A DNA stretch of 64,000 bases from contig CAUBWJ010000001.1 of NCBI GenBank assembly GCA_958439725.1, forward strand, positions 1-64,000. The letters run 5' to 3'. The stretch's first letter is position 1. Each line of letters begins with the position of its first letter. The position numbers were made by a program, and so were the translations under genes. The DNA is from an uncultured Muribaculaceae bacterium (GTDB lineage: Bacteria; Bacteroidota; Bacteroidia; Bacteroidales; Muribaculaceae). Shown one piece after another: positions 17,231 to 26,280 of the stretch. The notes under the pieces are model-generated. The model saw only the letters and a list, made by a program, of their open reading frames with translations. It searched no databases and was not told where the DNA came from.

Positions 17231-17304
17231 TCGGGGTGACAGGATTCGAACCTGCGACCACCTGGTCCCAAACCAGGTGCGCTACCGGACTGCGCTACGC
17301 CCCG
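17231..17304 (-). tRNA. tRNA-Pro (anticodon TGG)
   Basis: Read on the minus strand: acceptor CGGGGCG, D-arm with GCGCAGTCCGGTAGCGC, anticodon stem CACCTGG/CCAGGTG enclosing TTTGGGA (anticodon TGG), T-arm GCAGG-TTCGAAT-CCTGT, discriminator A. The acceptor has one mismatch at the sixth pair. CCA is not encoded. Confidence 0.97.
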
Positions 17305-17356
17305 AGTGAAATATGCAGATGCTCCGGTTTTACCGGCAAAATCTCTATTCCGGCTG

Positions 17357-17387
17357 CAAAGATAGCAAGATTTAGGCTTTTCAACAA
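17357..17387 (-). promoter_or_regulatory. Promoter of tRNA-Pro
   Basis: Minus-strand TTG (17385-17387) then TATCTTTG (17357-17364) with a 20-base spacer. It lies 53 bases before the tRNA 5' end. Confidence 0.65.
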
Positions 17388-17439
17388 TTTTTTGTGAGGT
17401 TTTATAGCACGAATGTTTTTCAGCATCGACTCGGTTTGT

Positions 17440-17447
17440 TATATTTG
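17440..17447 (+). promoter_or_regulatory. -7 box for the lipoprotein gene at 17492
   Basis: TATATTTG matches TAnnTTTG, 45 bases before the ATG. The -33 position is only T-rich. Confidence 0.55.
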
Positions 17448-17491
17448 CATATATTTTCATAAAGCCCACCATAAGAATCAACGGAATTACC

Positions 17492-18037
17492 ATGCGCTTA
17501 ATCAATATAGTAGCCATCACACTGATTTCATTCGCCGCCATATCATGCGGCAAATCCTCAAAGAATGCCGACCAGAACCCCGACACCGCGACAGTCGCTG
17601 AAATAAATGTGGACGAGATATTAAACGGAGATGCCACCAAAATGACGGAGTCGCTTGATAACCGCGCCCTGTTTGCCGACGACCTTGAGCCGCAGGAAGC
17701 CGTGGCTGTACTCGTGGGCTACCTTGAGATCGAGAAAGACGCCAAAACAGCCCGTCGCACCCGCAAAGAACTTGAGACAATGCGCAAGTTTGTGGATGTC
17801 TACGATATAGCCATTTCAAACCACGGCGATAAAATGCGTTCGGCCATAAGCCAGTATGCCTCCGCCAAGGGAGTGGACTTAAGCGTAGTGGCCGGAGAGT
17901 TCCGCGACCGTCTGCGCGGAGTGGATGAAGGCTCCGGAATAGAGGCGACCCCGGTAAGCAAGCCGGATTCCGCCGCTACGGACTCGGCTATTACACAGAC
18001 GGAAGCAGTCCAGGCAAATCACGACATGTTCAATTAA
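17492..18037 (+). CDS. Hypothetical lipoprotein
   Basis: A 181-residue protein with a lipoprotein signal (FAAISC, Cys19) and an acidic, mostly helical body. No family is recognised. Residues of about 45-125 contain a heptad-like helical stretch (DLEPQEAVAVLVGYLEIEKD, RRTRKELETMRKF); the C-terminal 40 residues are rich in Ser, Ala, Thr and Asp and look disordered. It converges on tcdA with an eight-base overlap of coding ends and no room for a separate terminator. Function unknown. Confidence 0.75.
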   Translation: MRLINIVAITLISFAAISCGKSSKNADQNPDTATVAEINVDEILNGDATKMTESLDNRALFADDLEPQEAVAVLVGYLEIEKDAKTARRTRKELETMRKFVDVYDIAISNHGDKMRSAISQYASAKGVDLSVVAGEFRDRLRGVDEGSGIEATPVSKPDSAATDSAITQTEAVQANHDMFN

Positions 18038-18815
18038 CTCCGGAAGAACTTGCGCGATACACATCTTCTATAATCAGTCCGGCAAGCGTCATGCCGAATA
18101 TCGCGGTAATGTGACACAACGCCCCGTTTATGGCAACTTTGCCATAAGTCATGGCGCCCGAACGATCGACCGTGTCGCCCCGGTTAGTCAGTAATTCCGG
18201 AGAATAAACACACTTTATCTTTCTTCGCGGCCTTACATCCGCTTTCTTGAACTTCCGACGGAGAGCCGCCGCAAGCGGACATCCCTTTACCTTCCAGAAC
18301 TCGTCGACTGAAATTCTGGTCGGGTCCATTTTCAATGCCGCGCCCATCGACGACACCACTTTTGTGCCTTTTCCCACAGCCGTGGCATTGAGCAGCAGCA
18401 GTGCCTTGTCGGAAAGCGAATCTATGGCGTCGACCACATAATCGAATTCCTCAAGGTGGAAGGAATCCGCCGTCTCAGGTGAATATACACATTCCAGCGC
18501 CGTAACGTCAGCCCGCGGATTTATCTGCAACAGACGCTCTCTCAGCACTTCGACCTTGCTCTTTCCGACCGTGGAGACCGTGGCCATAAGTTGCCTGTTG
18601 ATATTGCTTACGGCCACGCGGTCAGCATCCACAATCGTGAGATGCCCTACCCCGGACCGTATCAGGGCTTCGGCAGTCCAGCTGCCTACGCCACCTACGC
18701 CGACCACAATCACTTTAAGCTCTGACAGGCGACGCATCGCCTCTTCACCCAGCAGACGCTCGATGCGGTTGAATATCTCCGATGCCGGAGGCGCACCATT
18801 TATATTCTGTATCAT
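18030..18815 (-). CDS. tcdA: tRNA threonylcarbamoyladenosine dehydratase (TcdA/CsdL)
   Basis: An E1-like ATP-dependent dehydratase that converts t6A37 to cyclic ct6A in ANN-decoding tRNAs. The nucleotide-binding VIVVGVGGVGSWTAEALIRSG follows about 33 residues of N-terminus; TIVDADRVAVSNINRQ and the DAIDSLSDKALLL stretch complete the ThiF/MoeB-type fold. The 261-residue length is typical. The longer frame would add 13 residues and overlap the upstream NlpC gene, so I start at 18815, 13 bases after that gene's stop. Probably co-transcribed with it. Confidence 0.92.
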   Translation of the reverse strand: MIQNINGAPPASEIFNRIERLLGEEAMRRLSELKVIVVGVGGVGSWTAEALIRSGVGHLTIVDADRVAVSNINRQLMATVSTVGKSKVEVLRERLLQINPRADVTALECVYSPETADSFHLEEFDYVVDAIDSLSDKALLLLNATAVGKGTKVVSSMGAALKMDPTRISVDEFWKVKGCPLAAALRRKFKKADVRPRRKIKCVYSPELLTNRGDTVDRSGAMTYGKVAINGALCHITAIFGMTLAGLIIEDVYRASSSGVN

Positions 18816-18828
18816 ATTTACCTTAAAA

Positions 18829-19584
18829 TCACTCGAAAAAAGCGGCAATAGCAATGGAATCGCTCGCCATCGACTCTATGGCCCGGGGAGCCGGACGCGA
18901 TTTCTTCCCGTTCTTTTTCTTTCCGGAAGCAGCCGCCAGCTTTTTATTGCGCTTGTCTCTTTCAGCCTCGTCGGTAACAGTAGCCCAGTATGACGCCACA
19001 CGCCCTGCGGAATGGAATCTTTTTTTCACCCACTGCGACTCGAGAGGTGTCACCACCACTCCCGAACTCGACGCGTGAATCATGGAGCCGGAGCCGATAT
19101 AAAGGCCCACATGACCAATTCCTTTGCCCGACGGGGAGAAAAACAAGAGATCGCCCGGTGAAATATCCTTCATGTCGATGGGCTGGCAATACTGCTGCTG
19201 CTGGGCCGAGCTCCGGGGAAGCTTGATGGAAAGAGCGTCGTTATACACATTCATCACCAGCCCGGAACAATCCACCCCTTTGCGGTCAGTGCCTCCGTAG
19301 GCGTATGGCGTGCCGAGCCAGCCATAGGCCTGCTGCAACAGGCGGCGCGAAGATGCCGTGAGGTTGGAGGGGATGGGCGGCGGGGCAACCGGCTTTGTTT
19401 CCGGGCGGCTTTTATTCACCGACGTTTTCGTGTATCCGCGGCCCGACGCCGTGATGCCCTTGTGGGAGCCGCAGGAAACCATCCCCGCGCCCAATAATGC
19501 CACACACAGCATGGCTATCCAGTTAAGCGCGCCGGCAGTTCTTTTATTATTATGATGCAATGAAACCCTGTTGGAGCCTTTCAT
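18829..19584 (-). CDS. NlpC/P60-family peptidoglycan hydrolase lipoprotein
   Basis: A 251-residue envelope hydrolase, probably a gamma-D-glutamyl-diamino acid endopeptidase on cell-wall peptides. A long basic N-terminus leads into a lipoprotein signal (GAGMVSC). The NlpC/P60 domain (about 85-205) carries the catalytic Cys in GVDCSGLVMNVY, His in GHVGLYIGSG and the third polar residue in IHASSS. The C-terminal tail is Lys/Arg-rich (KKKNGKKSRPAPR). I use the ATG at 19584 rather than the TTG two codons earlier. First gene of the nlpC-tcdA pair. Confidence 0.9.
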   Translation of the reverse strand: MKGSNRVSLHHNNKRTAGALNWIAMLCVALLGAGMVSCGSHKGITASGRGYTKTSVNKSRPETKPVAPPPIPSNLTASSRRLLQQAYGWLGTPYAYGGTDRKGVDCSGLVMNVYNDALSIKLPRSSAQQQQYCQPIDMKDISPGDLLFFSPSGKGIGHVGLYIGSGSMIHASSSGVVVTPLESQWVKKRFHSAGRVASYWATVTDEAERDKRNKKLAAASGKKKNGKKSRPAPRAIESMASDSIAIAAFFE

Positions 19585-19610
19585 ATACAAAGATGCTTTT
19601 TCTTTATCCG

Positions 19611-19618
19611 CAAATTTA
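19611..19618 (-). promoter_or_regulatory. -7 box of the NlpC-tcdA operon
   Basis: Minus-strand TAAATTTG, 26 bases upstream of the chosen ATG. No matching -33 TTTG at the usual spacing. Confidence 0.5.
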
Positions 19619-19783
19619 ATAATTATCTGCCATATAACCCTGCGTGCCTATCCATATCCTATTTTTTAAATCTGCGACATATATTTTTACAATTATAGAC
19701 TAAACTATTGTGAAAATAGACCTCGGCGTATTAAATCAGTTTAATTTGCATTCCGACGTGTATCGGAGTCAATTTTTTCACGT

Positions 19784-19791
19784 TATATTTG
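19784..19791 (+). promoter_or_regulatory. -7 box of the htrA/degP gene
   Basis: TATATTTG 64 bases before the ATG at 19856. The -33 region is not consensus. The rest of the 270-base divergent gap is AT-rich with no other feature seen. Confidence 0.55.
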
Positions 19792-19855
19792 CGGACACCA
19801 AAAGTTAAAAATTAACATTTCGCAATTCACATATTTAACAGTTCATCATATCAAT

Positions 19856-21397
19856 ATGAATCTCTACGGAAAAATAGCTCTTGTCGGCGCCGGCGTGCTT
19901 GTCGGCGCTGTGGCCGCTGCCACTGTCGCAGGCGGCAACAATTCGATTGACACCGTTGCCCGGGATACGATGCAGTCAGCTGCCTCTTCTGTGCCCGACG
20001 AGTTTCTGACCGTTGCCCAGCATCCCGGCACAACCACTGATTTCACCAAAGCCGCTGAATCCACCATCAACGGCGTGGTAAGCATAAAAAGTTTCGCATC
20101 GGCTCCTTCCTACAACCAGCAGTCGATGCCCGAGGCTTTCAACGATCCTTTCTTTGAATTCTTCTTCGGTCCCCAGCGCCGCCAGCAGACTCCCCGCCGT
20201 CAGCAGCAGCGTCCATCCAACGAGGATAACCAGCAGCCCCTGGGCCTCGGCTCCGGTGTGATTCTCTCGCCCGACGGCTATATCGTGACCAACAACCACG
20301 TGATAAACGGTGCCGACCGTCTTGAAGTGACACTCAACGACAACCGCACCTTCAATGCCACCGTGGTAGGCAACGACCCCGCCACCGACCTCGCGCTCAT
20401 CAAAATCGACGCCACCGGCCTTCCCACCATTCCCATGGGCGACAGCGACGGCCTTAAAGTAGGTGAATGGGTGCTCGCCGTGGGTAATCCGTTCGGGTTC
20501 ACCTCCACCGTAACCACCGGTATCGTATCGGCCAAGGCCCGCAGCATATCCTCCTCCACTCAGGGACGCCCCATGGGCATAGAATCTTATATCCAGACGG
20601 ATGCCGCCGTTAATCCCGGAAACTCCGGAGGCGCCCTTGTGAACCTCAACGGGGAGCTCGTAGGCATAAACACCGCCATCTACTCGCAGACGGGCAACTA
20701 TGCCGGTTATTCATTCGCCATCCCAACCTCCATCGTCACCAAGATTGTCACCGATATCCGCCAGTACGGTCAGGTGCAGCGCGCGGTTCTCGGCATCTCA
20801 TATCAGGAAGTCACACCGCGCCTTGCAAAAGACAAGGGTCTCAAGGACATCAACTCGGGCCTCTATGTGGCCGAGGTATCCGACCGCAGCTCCGCCATGG
20901 AGGCCGGCATCAAGCCCGGCGACGTGATTACCGCCATCAACGGACACCCCACCCATAACTCCGCACAGCTTCTCGAGCAGATTGCACGCCACCGTCCCGG
21001 CGACGAAATCAACATATCATACGTTCGCGACGGAAAGATAGCCACCGTTCCCGTAACCCTCTACAATTCGCAGGGTTCCACCAAAATCACCGCCGCATCG
21101 TCGGTCAACGACCTCGGATGCGCCTTCCGTAAGGTAAACGAAGAGACCATGCGCTCGCTCCGCATATCGGGCGGTCTGCAGGTCACCGGGCTCAAGGACG
21201 GCAAGCTCAAGGATGCAGGCGTGAAGGATGGTTTCATAATCCTCTACATCAACAATGAGCGCGTGGGCAATGTCGAGGACATCGAGCGCATACATTCGGC
21301 AATCACCAAGAGCGAACAGCCCGACAAAGTGATGTTCCTCACCGGCATATACCCCACCGGCAAGAAAGCCTACTATGCCGTTGACCTCGCACAATGA
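19856..21397 (+). CDS. htrA: DegP/HtrA-type periplasmic serine protease
   Basis: A 513-residue envelope protease/chaperone that degrades misfolded exported proteins. A hydrophobic N-terminus (about residues 6-28) serves as signal or anchor. Catalytic triad: His in IVTNNHVINGA, Asp in ATDLALIKID, Ser in VNPGNSGGALVN. Two PDZ domains follow (about 300-395 with DRSSAMEAGIKPGDVITAIN, and about 425-505 with LKDAGVKDGFIILYIN). A Gln/Arg-rich loop (PQRRQQTPRRQQQ) occupies the LA-loop position, as in Deg proteases. Monocistronic, ended by a strong terminator. Confidence 0.95.
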   Translation: MNLYGKIALVGAGVLVGAVAAATVAGGNNSIDTVARDTMQSAASSVPDEFLTVAQHPGTTTDFTKAAESTINGVVSIKSFASAPSYNQQSMPEAFNDPFFEFFFGPQRRQQTPRRQQQRPSNEDNQQPLGLGSGVILSPDGYIVTNNHVINGADRLEVTLNDNRTFNATVVGNDPATDLALIKIDATGLPTIPMGDSDGLKVGEWVLAVGNPFGFTSTVTTGIVSAKARSISSSTQGRPMGIESYIQTDAAVNPGNSGGALVNLNGELVGINTAIYSQTGNYAGYSFAIPTSIVTKIVTDIRQYGQVQRAVLGISYQEVTPRLAKDKGLKDINSGLYVAEVSDRSSAMEAGIKPGDVITAINGHPTHNSAQLLEQIARHRPGDEINISYVRDGKIATVPVTLYNSQGSTKITAASSVNDLGCAFRKVNEETMRSLRISGGLQVTGLKDGKLKDAGVKDGFIILYINNERVGNVEDIERIHSAITKSEQPDKVMFLTGIYPTGKKAYYAVDLAQ

Positions 21398-21438
21398 CAT
21401 TCTCTCTTCCTAACAGATAGATAATTACTTCAAACGCC

Positions 21439-21481
21439 GTGTCGGAACCGGGTAAAGCCCCGATTCCGACACACTTTTTTT
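21439..21481 (+). terminator. Intrinsic terminator after htrA
   Basis: GTGTCGGAA (21439-21447) pairs with TTCCGACAC (21464-21472), followed by a seven-T run at 21475-21481. Confidence 0.9.
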
Positions 21482-21510
21482 GAAGCTTTCGGTTTAATTG
21501 TGTAATTTTG
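21479..21510 (+). promoter_or_regulatory. Promoter of the panC-panD operon
   Basis: TTTG (21479-21482), 20-base spacer, TAATTTTG (21503-21510). The -33 element is made from the end of the preceding terminator's T run. Start near 21516, leader about 55 bases. Confidence 0.72.
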
Positions 21511-21570
21511 CAGCGGCTTGATGCGCATGCGCGCCAAGCCGGAATTTATTGCATCAGCAACGATTTGACA

Positions 21571-22419
21571 ATGAAAGTAATACGCACTGTCAGCGAACTC
21601 ACCGACCAGCTTGGCCGACTTCGCGAAAAAGGACAGACCATAGGGCTTGTGCCCACCATGGGCGCCCTTCACGCCGGGCACCTCTCGCTCATGACCCGCG
21701 CCCGCGCCGAAAACGACGTGGTGGTTGCGAGCGTGTTTGTAAACCCCACTCAGTTCAACAATCCCGACGACCTCCGCACCTATCCCCGCACAGAAGAGGC
21801 CGACTGCCGTCTGCTCGAGCAGGCCGGTGTGGACTTCGCCTTCATTCCCACAGTGGAAGAAATCTACCCCGAGCCCGACACCCGTGTGTTCGACCTCGGC
21901 CCCGTGGCCGAAGTGATGGAAGGCGCCATGCGCCCGGGCCATTTCAACGGCGTGGCCCAGATTGTAAGCAAGCTTTTCGCATGGACACGTCCCACCCGCG
22001 CATACTTCGGCGAGAAGGACTTCCAGCAGATAGCCGTTATACGCCGCATGGCCTCTCTTGAGGGCTTCGACATCGACATTGTATCATGCCCCATAAAGCG
22101 CGAGGACGACGGCCTTGCCCTCTCCAGCCGCAACACCCGCCTCACCCCGCAGCAGCGCGCCATTGCTCCGGCAATACACCGCATCCTCACCGAAAGCCTC
22201 GACTGGGCCAAGTCCATGACCGTCGACGAAGTGAAGAAACGCGTAACCGAAGAGATTGATGCCGTTGACGGCCTCCGCACCGAATACTACGAGATTGTGG
22301 ACCATCTCACCATGCAGCCTGTCAGCGACTGGACCGCCACGGAATTGCCCGTGGGATGCGTCACGGCCTACTGCGGCGATGTGAGGTTAATCGACAACAT
22401 TAAATATACCGACCGATGA
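21571..22419 (+). CDS. panC: Pantothenate synthetase (pantoate-beta-alanine ligase)
   Basis: Joins pantoate and beta-alanine using ATP, the last step to vitamin B5. 282 residues. HIGH-type nucleotidyl motif appears as VPTMGALHAGHLSL, followed by ASVFVNPTQFNNPDDL, the YFGEKDFQQ stretch and LALSSRNTRLTPQQR. The start at 21571 (MKVIRTVSEL) is where homologues begin; the frame opens 21 codons earlier. Its stop overlaps the panD start by four bases (ATGA), so beta-alanine production and use are coupled. Confidence 0.96.
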   Translation: MKVIRTVSELTDQLGRLREKGQTIGLVPTMGALHAGHLSLMTRARAENDVVVASVFVNPTQFNNPDDLRTYPRTEEADCRLLEQAGVDFAFIPTVEEIYPEPDTRVFDLGPVAEVMEGAMRPGHFNGVAQIVSKLFAWTRPTRAYFGEKDFQQIAVIRRMASLEGFDIDIVSCPIKREDDGLALSSRNTRLTPQQRAIAPAIHRILTESLDWAKSMTVDEVKKRVTEEIDAVDGLRTEYYEIVDHLTMQPVSDWTATELPVGCVTAYCGDVRLIDNIKYTDR

Positions 22420-22769
22420 TCACCCTCCAGATACTGAAATCAAAGATTCACCGTGTGACCGTCACCGAGGCCAATCTCGACTACATAGGAAGCATAACCA
22501 TTGACAGCAAGCTCATGGAAGCCGCCGGAATACTGCCCGGCGAGCGTGTGTTCATAGTCGACAACAACAACGGTGAGCGCTTCGACACCTACGCCATTGA
22601 AGGCGAACCCGGAACCGGTGTGATATGCCTCAACGGCGCCGCCGCCCGCAAGGTACACCGCGGCGACATAGTAATCATCATGGCCTACGCCATGATGACC
22701 GAGGAAGAAGCCCGCGCCTTCAAGCCGAAAGTCATTTTCCCCGACACGGCCACCAACCTCCTGAAGTAA
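22416..22769 (+). CDS. panD: Aspartate 1-decarboxylase proenzyme
   Basis: Pyruvoyl enzyme making beta-alanine from aspartate for PanC. 117 residues. The self-cleavage site Gly-Ser is in LDYIGSITID (Ser26 becomes the pyruvoyl group); the catalytic loop includes HRVTVTEANLDY and the C-terminal NGAAARKVHRGDIVIIMAY is conserved. Overlaps panC by four bases and lies 34 bases before ffh. Confidence 0.96.
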   Translation: MITLQILKSKIHRVTVTEANLDYIGSITIDSKLMEAAGILPGERVFIVDNNNGERFDTYAIEGEPGTGVICLNGAAARKVHRGDIVIIMAYAMMTEEEARAFKPKVIFPDTATNLLK

Positions 22770-22803
22770 ATATCATCCACCAATATATATTAAGTTTTCC
22801 CAA

Positions 22804-24135
22804 ATGTTTGAGAATCTAAGCGAACGCCTTGAGAGAAGCCTCAAGCTCCTTAAAGGCCAAGGCAAAATAACCGAGATAAACGTTGCCGAAACCCTTAAGG
22901 ACGTGCGCCGTGCCCTGCTCGACGCCGACGTAAACTTTAAGGTTGCGAAAACCTTCACCGACACCGTAAAGGCAAAGGCCCTGGGCCAGAACGTGCTCAC
23001 TGCCGTAAAACCCGGCGAGATGATGGTGAAGATTGTCCACGACGAACTTGTGACCCTCATGGGTGGCGAGACCGCCCAGCTCAACCTTTCGGGAAACCCC
23101 ACAGTGATACTGATGTCGGGCCTGCAGGGTTCGGGTAAAACTACTTTCTCTGGTAAGCTCGCCCGCAAGCTCAAGAGCGAGAAAGCACGCCGTCCCCTTC
23201 TGGTAGCCTGCGACGTCTACCGCCCCGCGGCCATAGAGCAGCTTAAAGTGCTCGGCCAGCAGATCGACGTGCCTGTATACTCCGAGGAAGGCAACAAGAA
23301 TCCGGTGGAGATAGCGCGCAACGCCATAAGCTACGCAAAGACCAACCACAACGACCTCGTGATTGTCGATACGGCCGGCCGTCTTGCCGTCGACGTAGAG
23401 ATGATGGACGAGATCGAGGCCATCAAAAACGCCATCAAGCCTCAGGAAACCCTTTTTGTAGTGGACGCAATGACCGGTCAGGATGCCGTGAACACCGCCA
23501 AGGAGTTCAACGACCGCCTCGACTTCGACGGCGTGGTGCTCACCAAGCTCGACGGTGACACCCGTGGCGGTGCCGCCCTCTCAATCCGCACGGTGGTTAC
23601 GAAGCCTATCAAATTCGTGGGTACAGGCGAAAAACTTGACGCTCTCGATCCCTTCCACCCCGCACGAATGGCCGACCGTATCCTCGGCATGGGCGACGTG
23701 GTGACCCTCGTGGAGCGCGCCCAGCAGGCCTACGACGAAGAGCAGGCCCGTGCCCTCCAGCGCAAAATCAATCAGAACAAATTTGACTTCAACGACTTCC
23801 TGGCCCAGATCAATCAGATCAAAAAGATGGGCAACCTCAAGGATCTCGCCTCAATGATACCCGGAGTAGGCAAAGCTATCAAGGACGTTGACATCGACGA
23901 CAACGCCTTTAAAGGCATCGAGGCGATGATCAACTCTATGACAGCACAGGAACGCGCCAACCCCTCCATAATCAACACCAGCCGCCGTCAGCGCATAGCC
24001 CGTGGCTCGGGAACCAACATCGTGGAGGTAAACCGCATGCTCAAGCAGTTTGAACAGATGCGCAAAATGATGAAGATGGCCACCTCCATGAAGAATCCCA
24101 TGAAGATGATGCGCGGAATGCGTGGCGCTCGTTGA
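22804..24135 (+). CDS. ffh: Signal recognition particle protein Ffh
   Basis: SRP54 GTPase that binds signal sequences and 4.5S RNA and delivers ribosomes to FtsY. 443 residues: N domain (MFENLSERLERSLKLLKGQG), G domain with GLQGSGKTTFSGKLA, the CDVYRPAA block, DTAGRLAVD and TKLDGDTRGGAAL, then a methionine-rich M domain with RRQRIARGSGTNIVEVNRML and MRKMMKMATSMKNPMKMM at the end. Follows panD on the same strand; probably an operon with panCD and perhaps folD. Confidence 0.97.
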   Translation: MFENLSERLERSLKLLKGQGKITEINVAETLKDVRRALLDADVNFKVAKTFTDTVKAKALGQNVLTAVKPGEMMVKIVHDELVTLMGGETAQLNLSGNPTVILMSGLQGSGKTTFSGKLARKLKSEKARRPLLVACDVYRPAAIEQLKVLGQQIDVPVYSEEGNKNPVEIARNAISYAKTNHNDLVIVDTAGRLAVDVEMMDEIEAIKNAIKPQETLFVVDAMTGQDAVNTAKEFNDRLDFDGVVLTKLDGDTRGGAALSIRTVVTKPIKFVGTGEKLDALDPFHPARMADRILGMGDVVTLVERAQQAYDEEQARALQRKINQNKFDFNDFLAQINQIKKMGNLKDLASMIPGVGKAIKDVDIDDNAFKGIEAMINSMTAQERANPSIINTSRRQRIARGSGTNIVEVNRMLKQFEQMRKMMKMATSMKNPMKMMRGMRGAR

Positions 24136-24184
24136 CACACACTTTTATCAATCAGAACTATTCACCTACAAGACCCTATAGACT

Positions 24185-25066
24185 ATGCTCATTGACGGAA
24201 AGAAAATAGCCGATGACATCAAGGCCGAGATTGCCGAAGAAGTTGAAAAAATGGTTGCCGAAGGCCGCAAGCGCCCCCACCTGGCCGCTGTGCTCGTGGG
24301 ACACGACGGCGGTAGCGAGACCTACGTGGCCCATAAGGTAAAAGCCTGCGAACGCTGCGGATTCACATCCACTCTGCTGCGTTTTGAGGACGACGTGACC
24401 GAAGAGGAACTTCTCGCGACCATCGACCGTCTCAACCGCGACGCTGATGTTGACGGTTTCATTGTGCAGCTTCCCCTTCCCCGTCATATTTCCGAGCAGA
24501 AAATAATCGAGGCTATCGACTACCGCAAGGACGTTGACGGCTTCCACCCCGTCAACGTAGGACGCATGTCAATCGGTCTGCCCTGCTTCGTGAGCGCCAC
24601 TCCCGCCGGCATTCTCGAGCTTCTTGCCCGTTATAACGTGCCCACCAAGGGAGCGCGTTGCGTTGTTCTCGGTCGCAGCAACATCGTGGGCAAGCCCGTT
24701 GCCACACTAATGATGCAGAAACATCAGCCCGGCGACGCCACCGTAACCGTATGCCATAGTTCTACCGTAGGCCTTAAAGAGATTTGCCGCGAGGCCGACA
24801 TAATAATAGCCGCTCTCGGCTCCCCCGGCTTCGTCACAGCCGACATGGTGAAACCCGGCGCCGCCATAATCGACGTCGGCACCACCCGCGTGCCTGACGC
24901 CACCAAAAAATCGGGCTTCCGTCTGAGCGGTGACGTGGACTTTGCCGCCGTAGAGCCTAAATGCTCCTTTATTACCCCCGTTCCGGGAGGAGTTGGCCCG
25001 ATGACCATCGTGTCGCTGATGAAGAACACTCTTCTTGCCGCGCGCCACGACATCTATCCCGCCTGA
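24185..25066 (+). CDS. folD: Bifunctional methylenetetrahydrofolate dehydrogenase/cyclohydrolase
   Basis: Interconverts 5,10-methylene-THF and 10-formyl-THF via NADP-dependent oxidation and cyclohydrolysis. 293 residues. Motifs: VGHDGGSETYVAHKVKACE with the catalytic Lys, QLPLPRHISEQKI, DGFHPVNVGRM, the Rossmann block GRSNIVGKPVATLMM and the C-terminal TPVPGGVGPMTIVSLMKNT. 49 bases after ffh, 32 before the CapA-like gene. Confidence 0.97.
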   Translation: MLIDGKKIADDIKAEIAEEVEKMVAEGRKRPHLAAVLVGHDGGSETYVAHKVKACERCGFTSTLLRFEDDVTEEELLATIDRLNRDADVDGFIVQLPLPRHISEQKIIEAIDYRKDVDGFHPVNVGRMSIGLPCFVSATPAGILELLARYNVPTKGARCVVLGRSNIVGKPVATLMMQKHQPGDATVTVCHSSTVGLKEICREADIIIAALGSPGFVTADMVKPGAAIIDVGTTRVPDATKKSGFRLSGDVDFAAVEPKCSFITPVPGGVGPMTIVSLMKNTLLAARHDIYPA

Positions 25067-25098
25067 ACCAGGCCTTTTGACCTCTTAACGCCGGGTGC

Positions 25099-26280
25099 AT
25101 GACACTCTTTTCCACTCTCCTCATCTCCGTGGCCTCGCTCCTTCTCGGAAGCGGGCACGCCACTATTGTGTTCGCCGGCGATGCCATGCAGCATCAGAGT
25201 CAGCTTGACAACGCCCGGCGCCCCGACGGGTCATTCGACTACTCGCATTATTTCAGCGCCATAGAGCCATATATAAAGAGGGCCGATTATACCGTGGTCA
25301 ATCTCGAGACTCCCATAGGCGAGAAAGGATTTTCCGGCTATCCCATGTTCTGCGCTCCCGCCGCCTACGCAAAAGCCCTCGGCGACGCGGGATTCGACAT
25401 GCTTCTTACCGCCAACAACCACACCCTCGACCGTCGCGACCGAGGTCTGCGGCATACCTATGCCGTGCTTGACTCTCTGGGCATTGACCATATAGGCACC
25501 TACCCATCCGCTGCTGTAAGAAGCGCCGTGCTCCCTTTCATCCGTGATATCAACGGATTCAAAGTTGCATTCCTTAACTATACTTACGGAACGAACGGCA
25601 TTCGCGTCCAGACCGACGCCGTAGTTGACTATATTGACACCGAAAAAATCCGTACCGATGTCAGGCAGGCGCGCGAGGCCGGAGCCGAGATAGTGGTAGC
25701 CTGCATGCACTGGGGCGAGGAATACCGGCTTTTACCTTCGGCTGCCCAAAGACGTCTCGCTGACCGCCTCGAGAATATGGGCGTGAACCTGATAATCGGC
25801 AGCCATCCACATGTGATCCAGCCCATGGAACTGCGAAGTGACTCTATAGGACGTCGCACCTTCATCTGCTATTCTCTTGGCAATTTCATATCGGGAATGC
25901 GCACCGCCGACACCCGCGGAGGCGCCCTCGCCCGCATAGTTCTGGGGCGCGACAGTCTGGGGAATGCCCGCATAGACAGCGCATCCTACCGGCTTGTGTT
26001 CACGGTCGCTCCTTGGATGGGTGCGAAAAACTTCAGGCTTGTGGACGCCTTTACCGACACTGTTCCCGACGGCGCCCGCACCCACCGACGCATTTTCCGC
26101 AATAACGCTTTAAAAATCTTCAACGCTCATAATAAAAATGTGTGCCTTGACACTCTTCCGGTCTCAGCATACCGCCTTCCGTACAAATCTGTGATGCAGA
26201 AGATTGAGATATCGGAAGGAATAAATCACAGCATTGACAGAAAAACTTTATCAAAAAGAGCATTGTCAATTCAGAAATAA
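25099..26280 (+). CDS. CapA-family (PGA_cap) metallophosphatase-like protein
   Basis: A 393-residue exported protein of the CapA/PgsA superfamily. A signal peptide of about 21 residues (ending GSGHA) precedes the calcineurin-like core: FAGDAMQHQSQ, VNLETPIGEKGF, LTANNHTLDR, MHWGEEY, GSHPHVIQPME and YSLGNFIS. These residues are the family's metal-site blocks. In Bacillus CapA takes part in poly-gamma-glutamate synthesis, but no capBC partners are present, so substrate and role are open. Stop codon is close to the tRNA-His promoter, which lies over the coding end. Confidence 0.88.
   Translation: MTLFSTLLISVASLLLGSGHATIVFAGDAMQHQSQLDNARRPDGSFDYSHYFSAIEPYIKRADYTVVNLETPIGEKGFSGYPMFCAPAAYAKALGDAGFDMLLTANNHTLDRRDRGLRHTYAVLDSLGIDHIGTYPSAAVRSAVLPFIRDINGFKVAFLNYTYGTNGIRVQTDAVVDYIDTEKIRTDVRQAREAGAEIVVACMHWGEEYRLLPSAAQRRLADRLENMGVNLIIGSHPHVIQPMELRSDSIGRRTFICYSLGNFISGMRTADTRGGALARIVLGRDSLGNARIDSASYRLVFTVAPWMGAKNFRLVDAFTDTVPDGARTHRRIFRNNALKIFNAHNKNVCLDTLPVSAYRLPYKSVMQKIEISEGINHSIDRKTLSKRALSIQK

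Noticed and set aside
16823..17239. 138-codon plus-strand frame
   Set aside because: Begins in a palindrome and ends antisense in tRNA-Pro; no family resemblance. Only its last 30 codons lie behind a promoter.
17119..17640. 173-codon minus-strand frame containing GVAQSGSAPGLGPG
   Set aside because: That peptide is the translation of tRNA-Pro; the frame spans a tRNA gene and overlaps a plus-strand lipoprotein gene.
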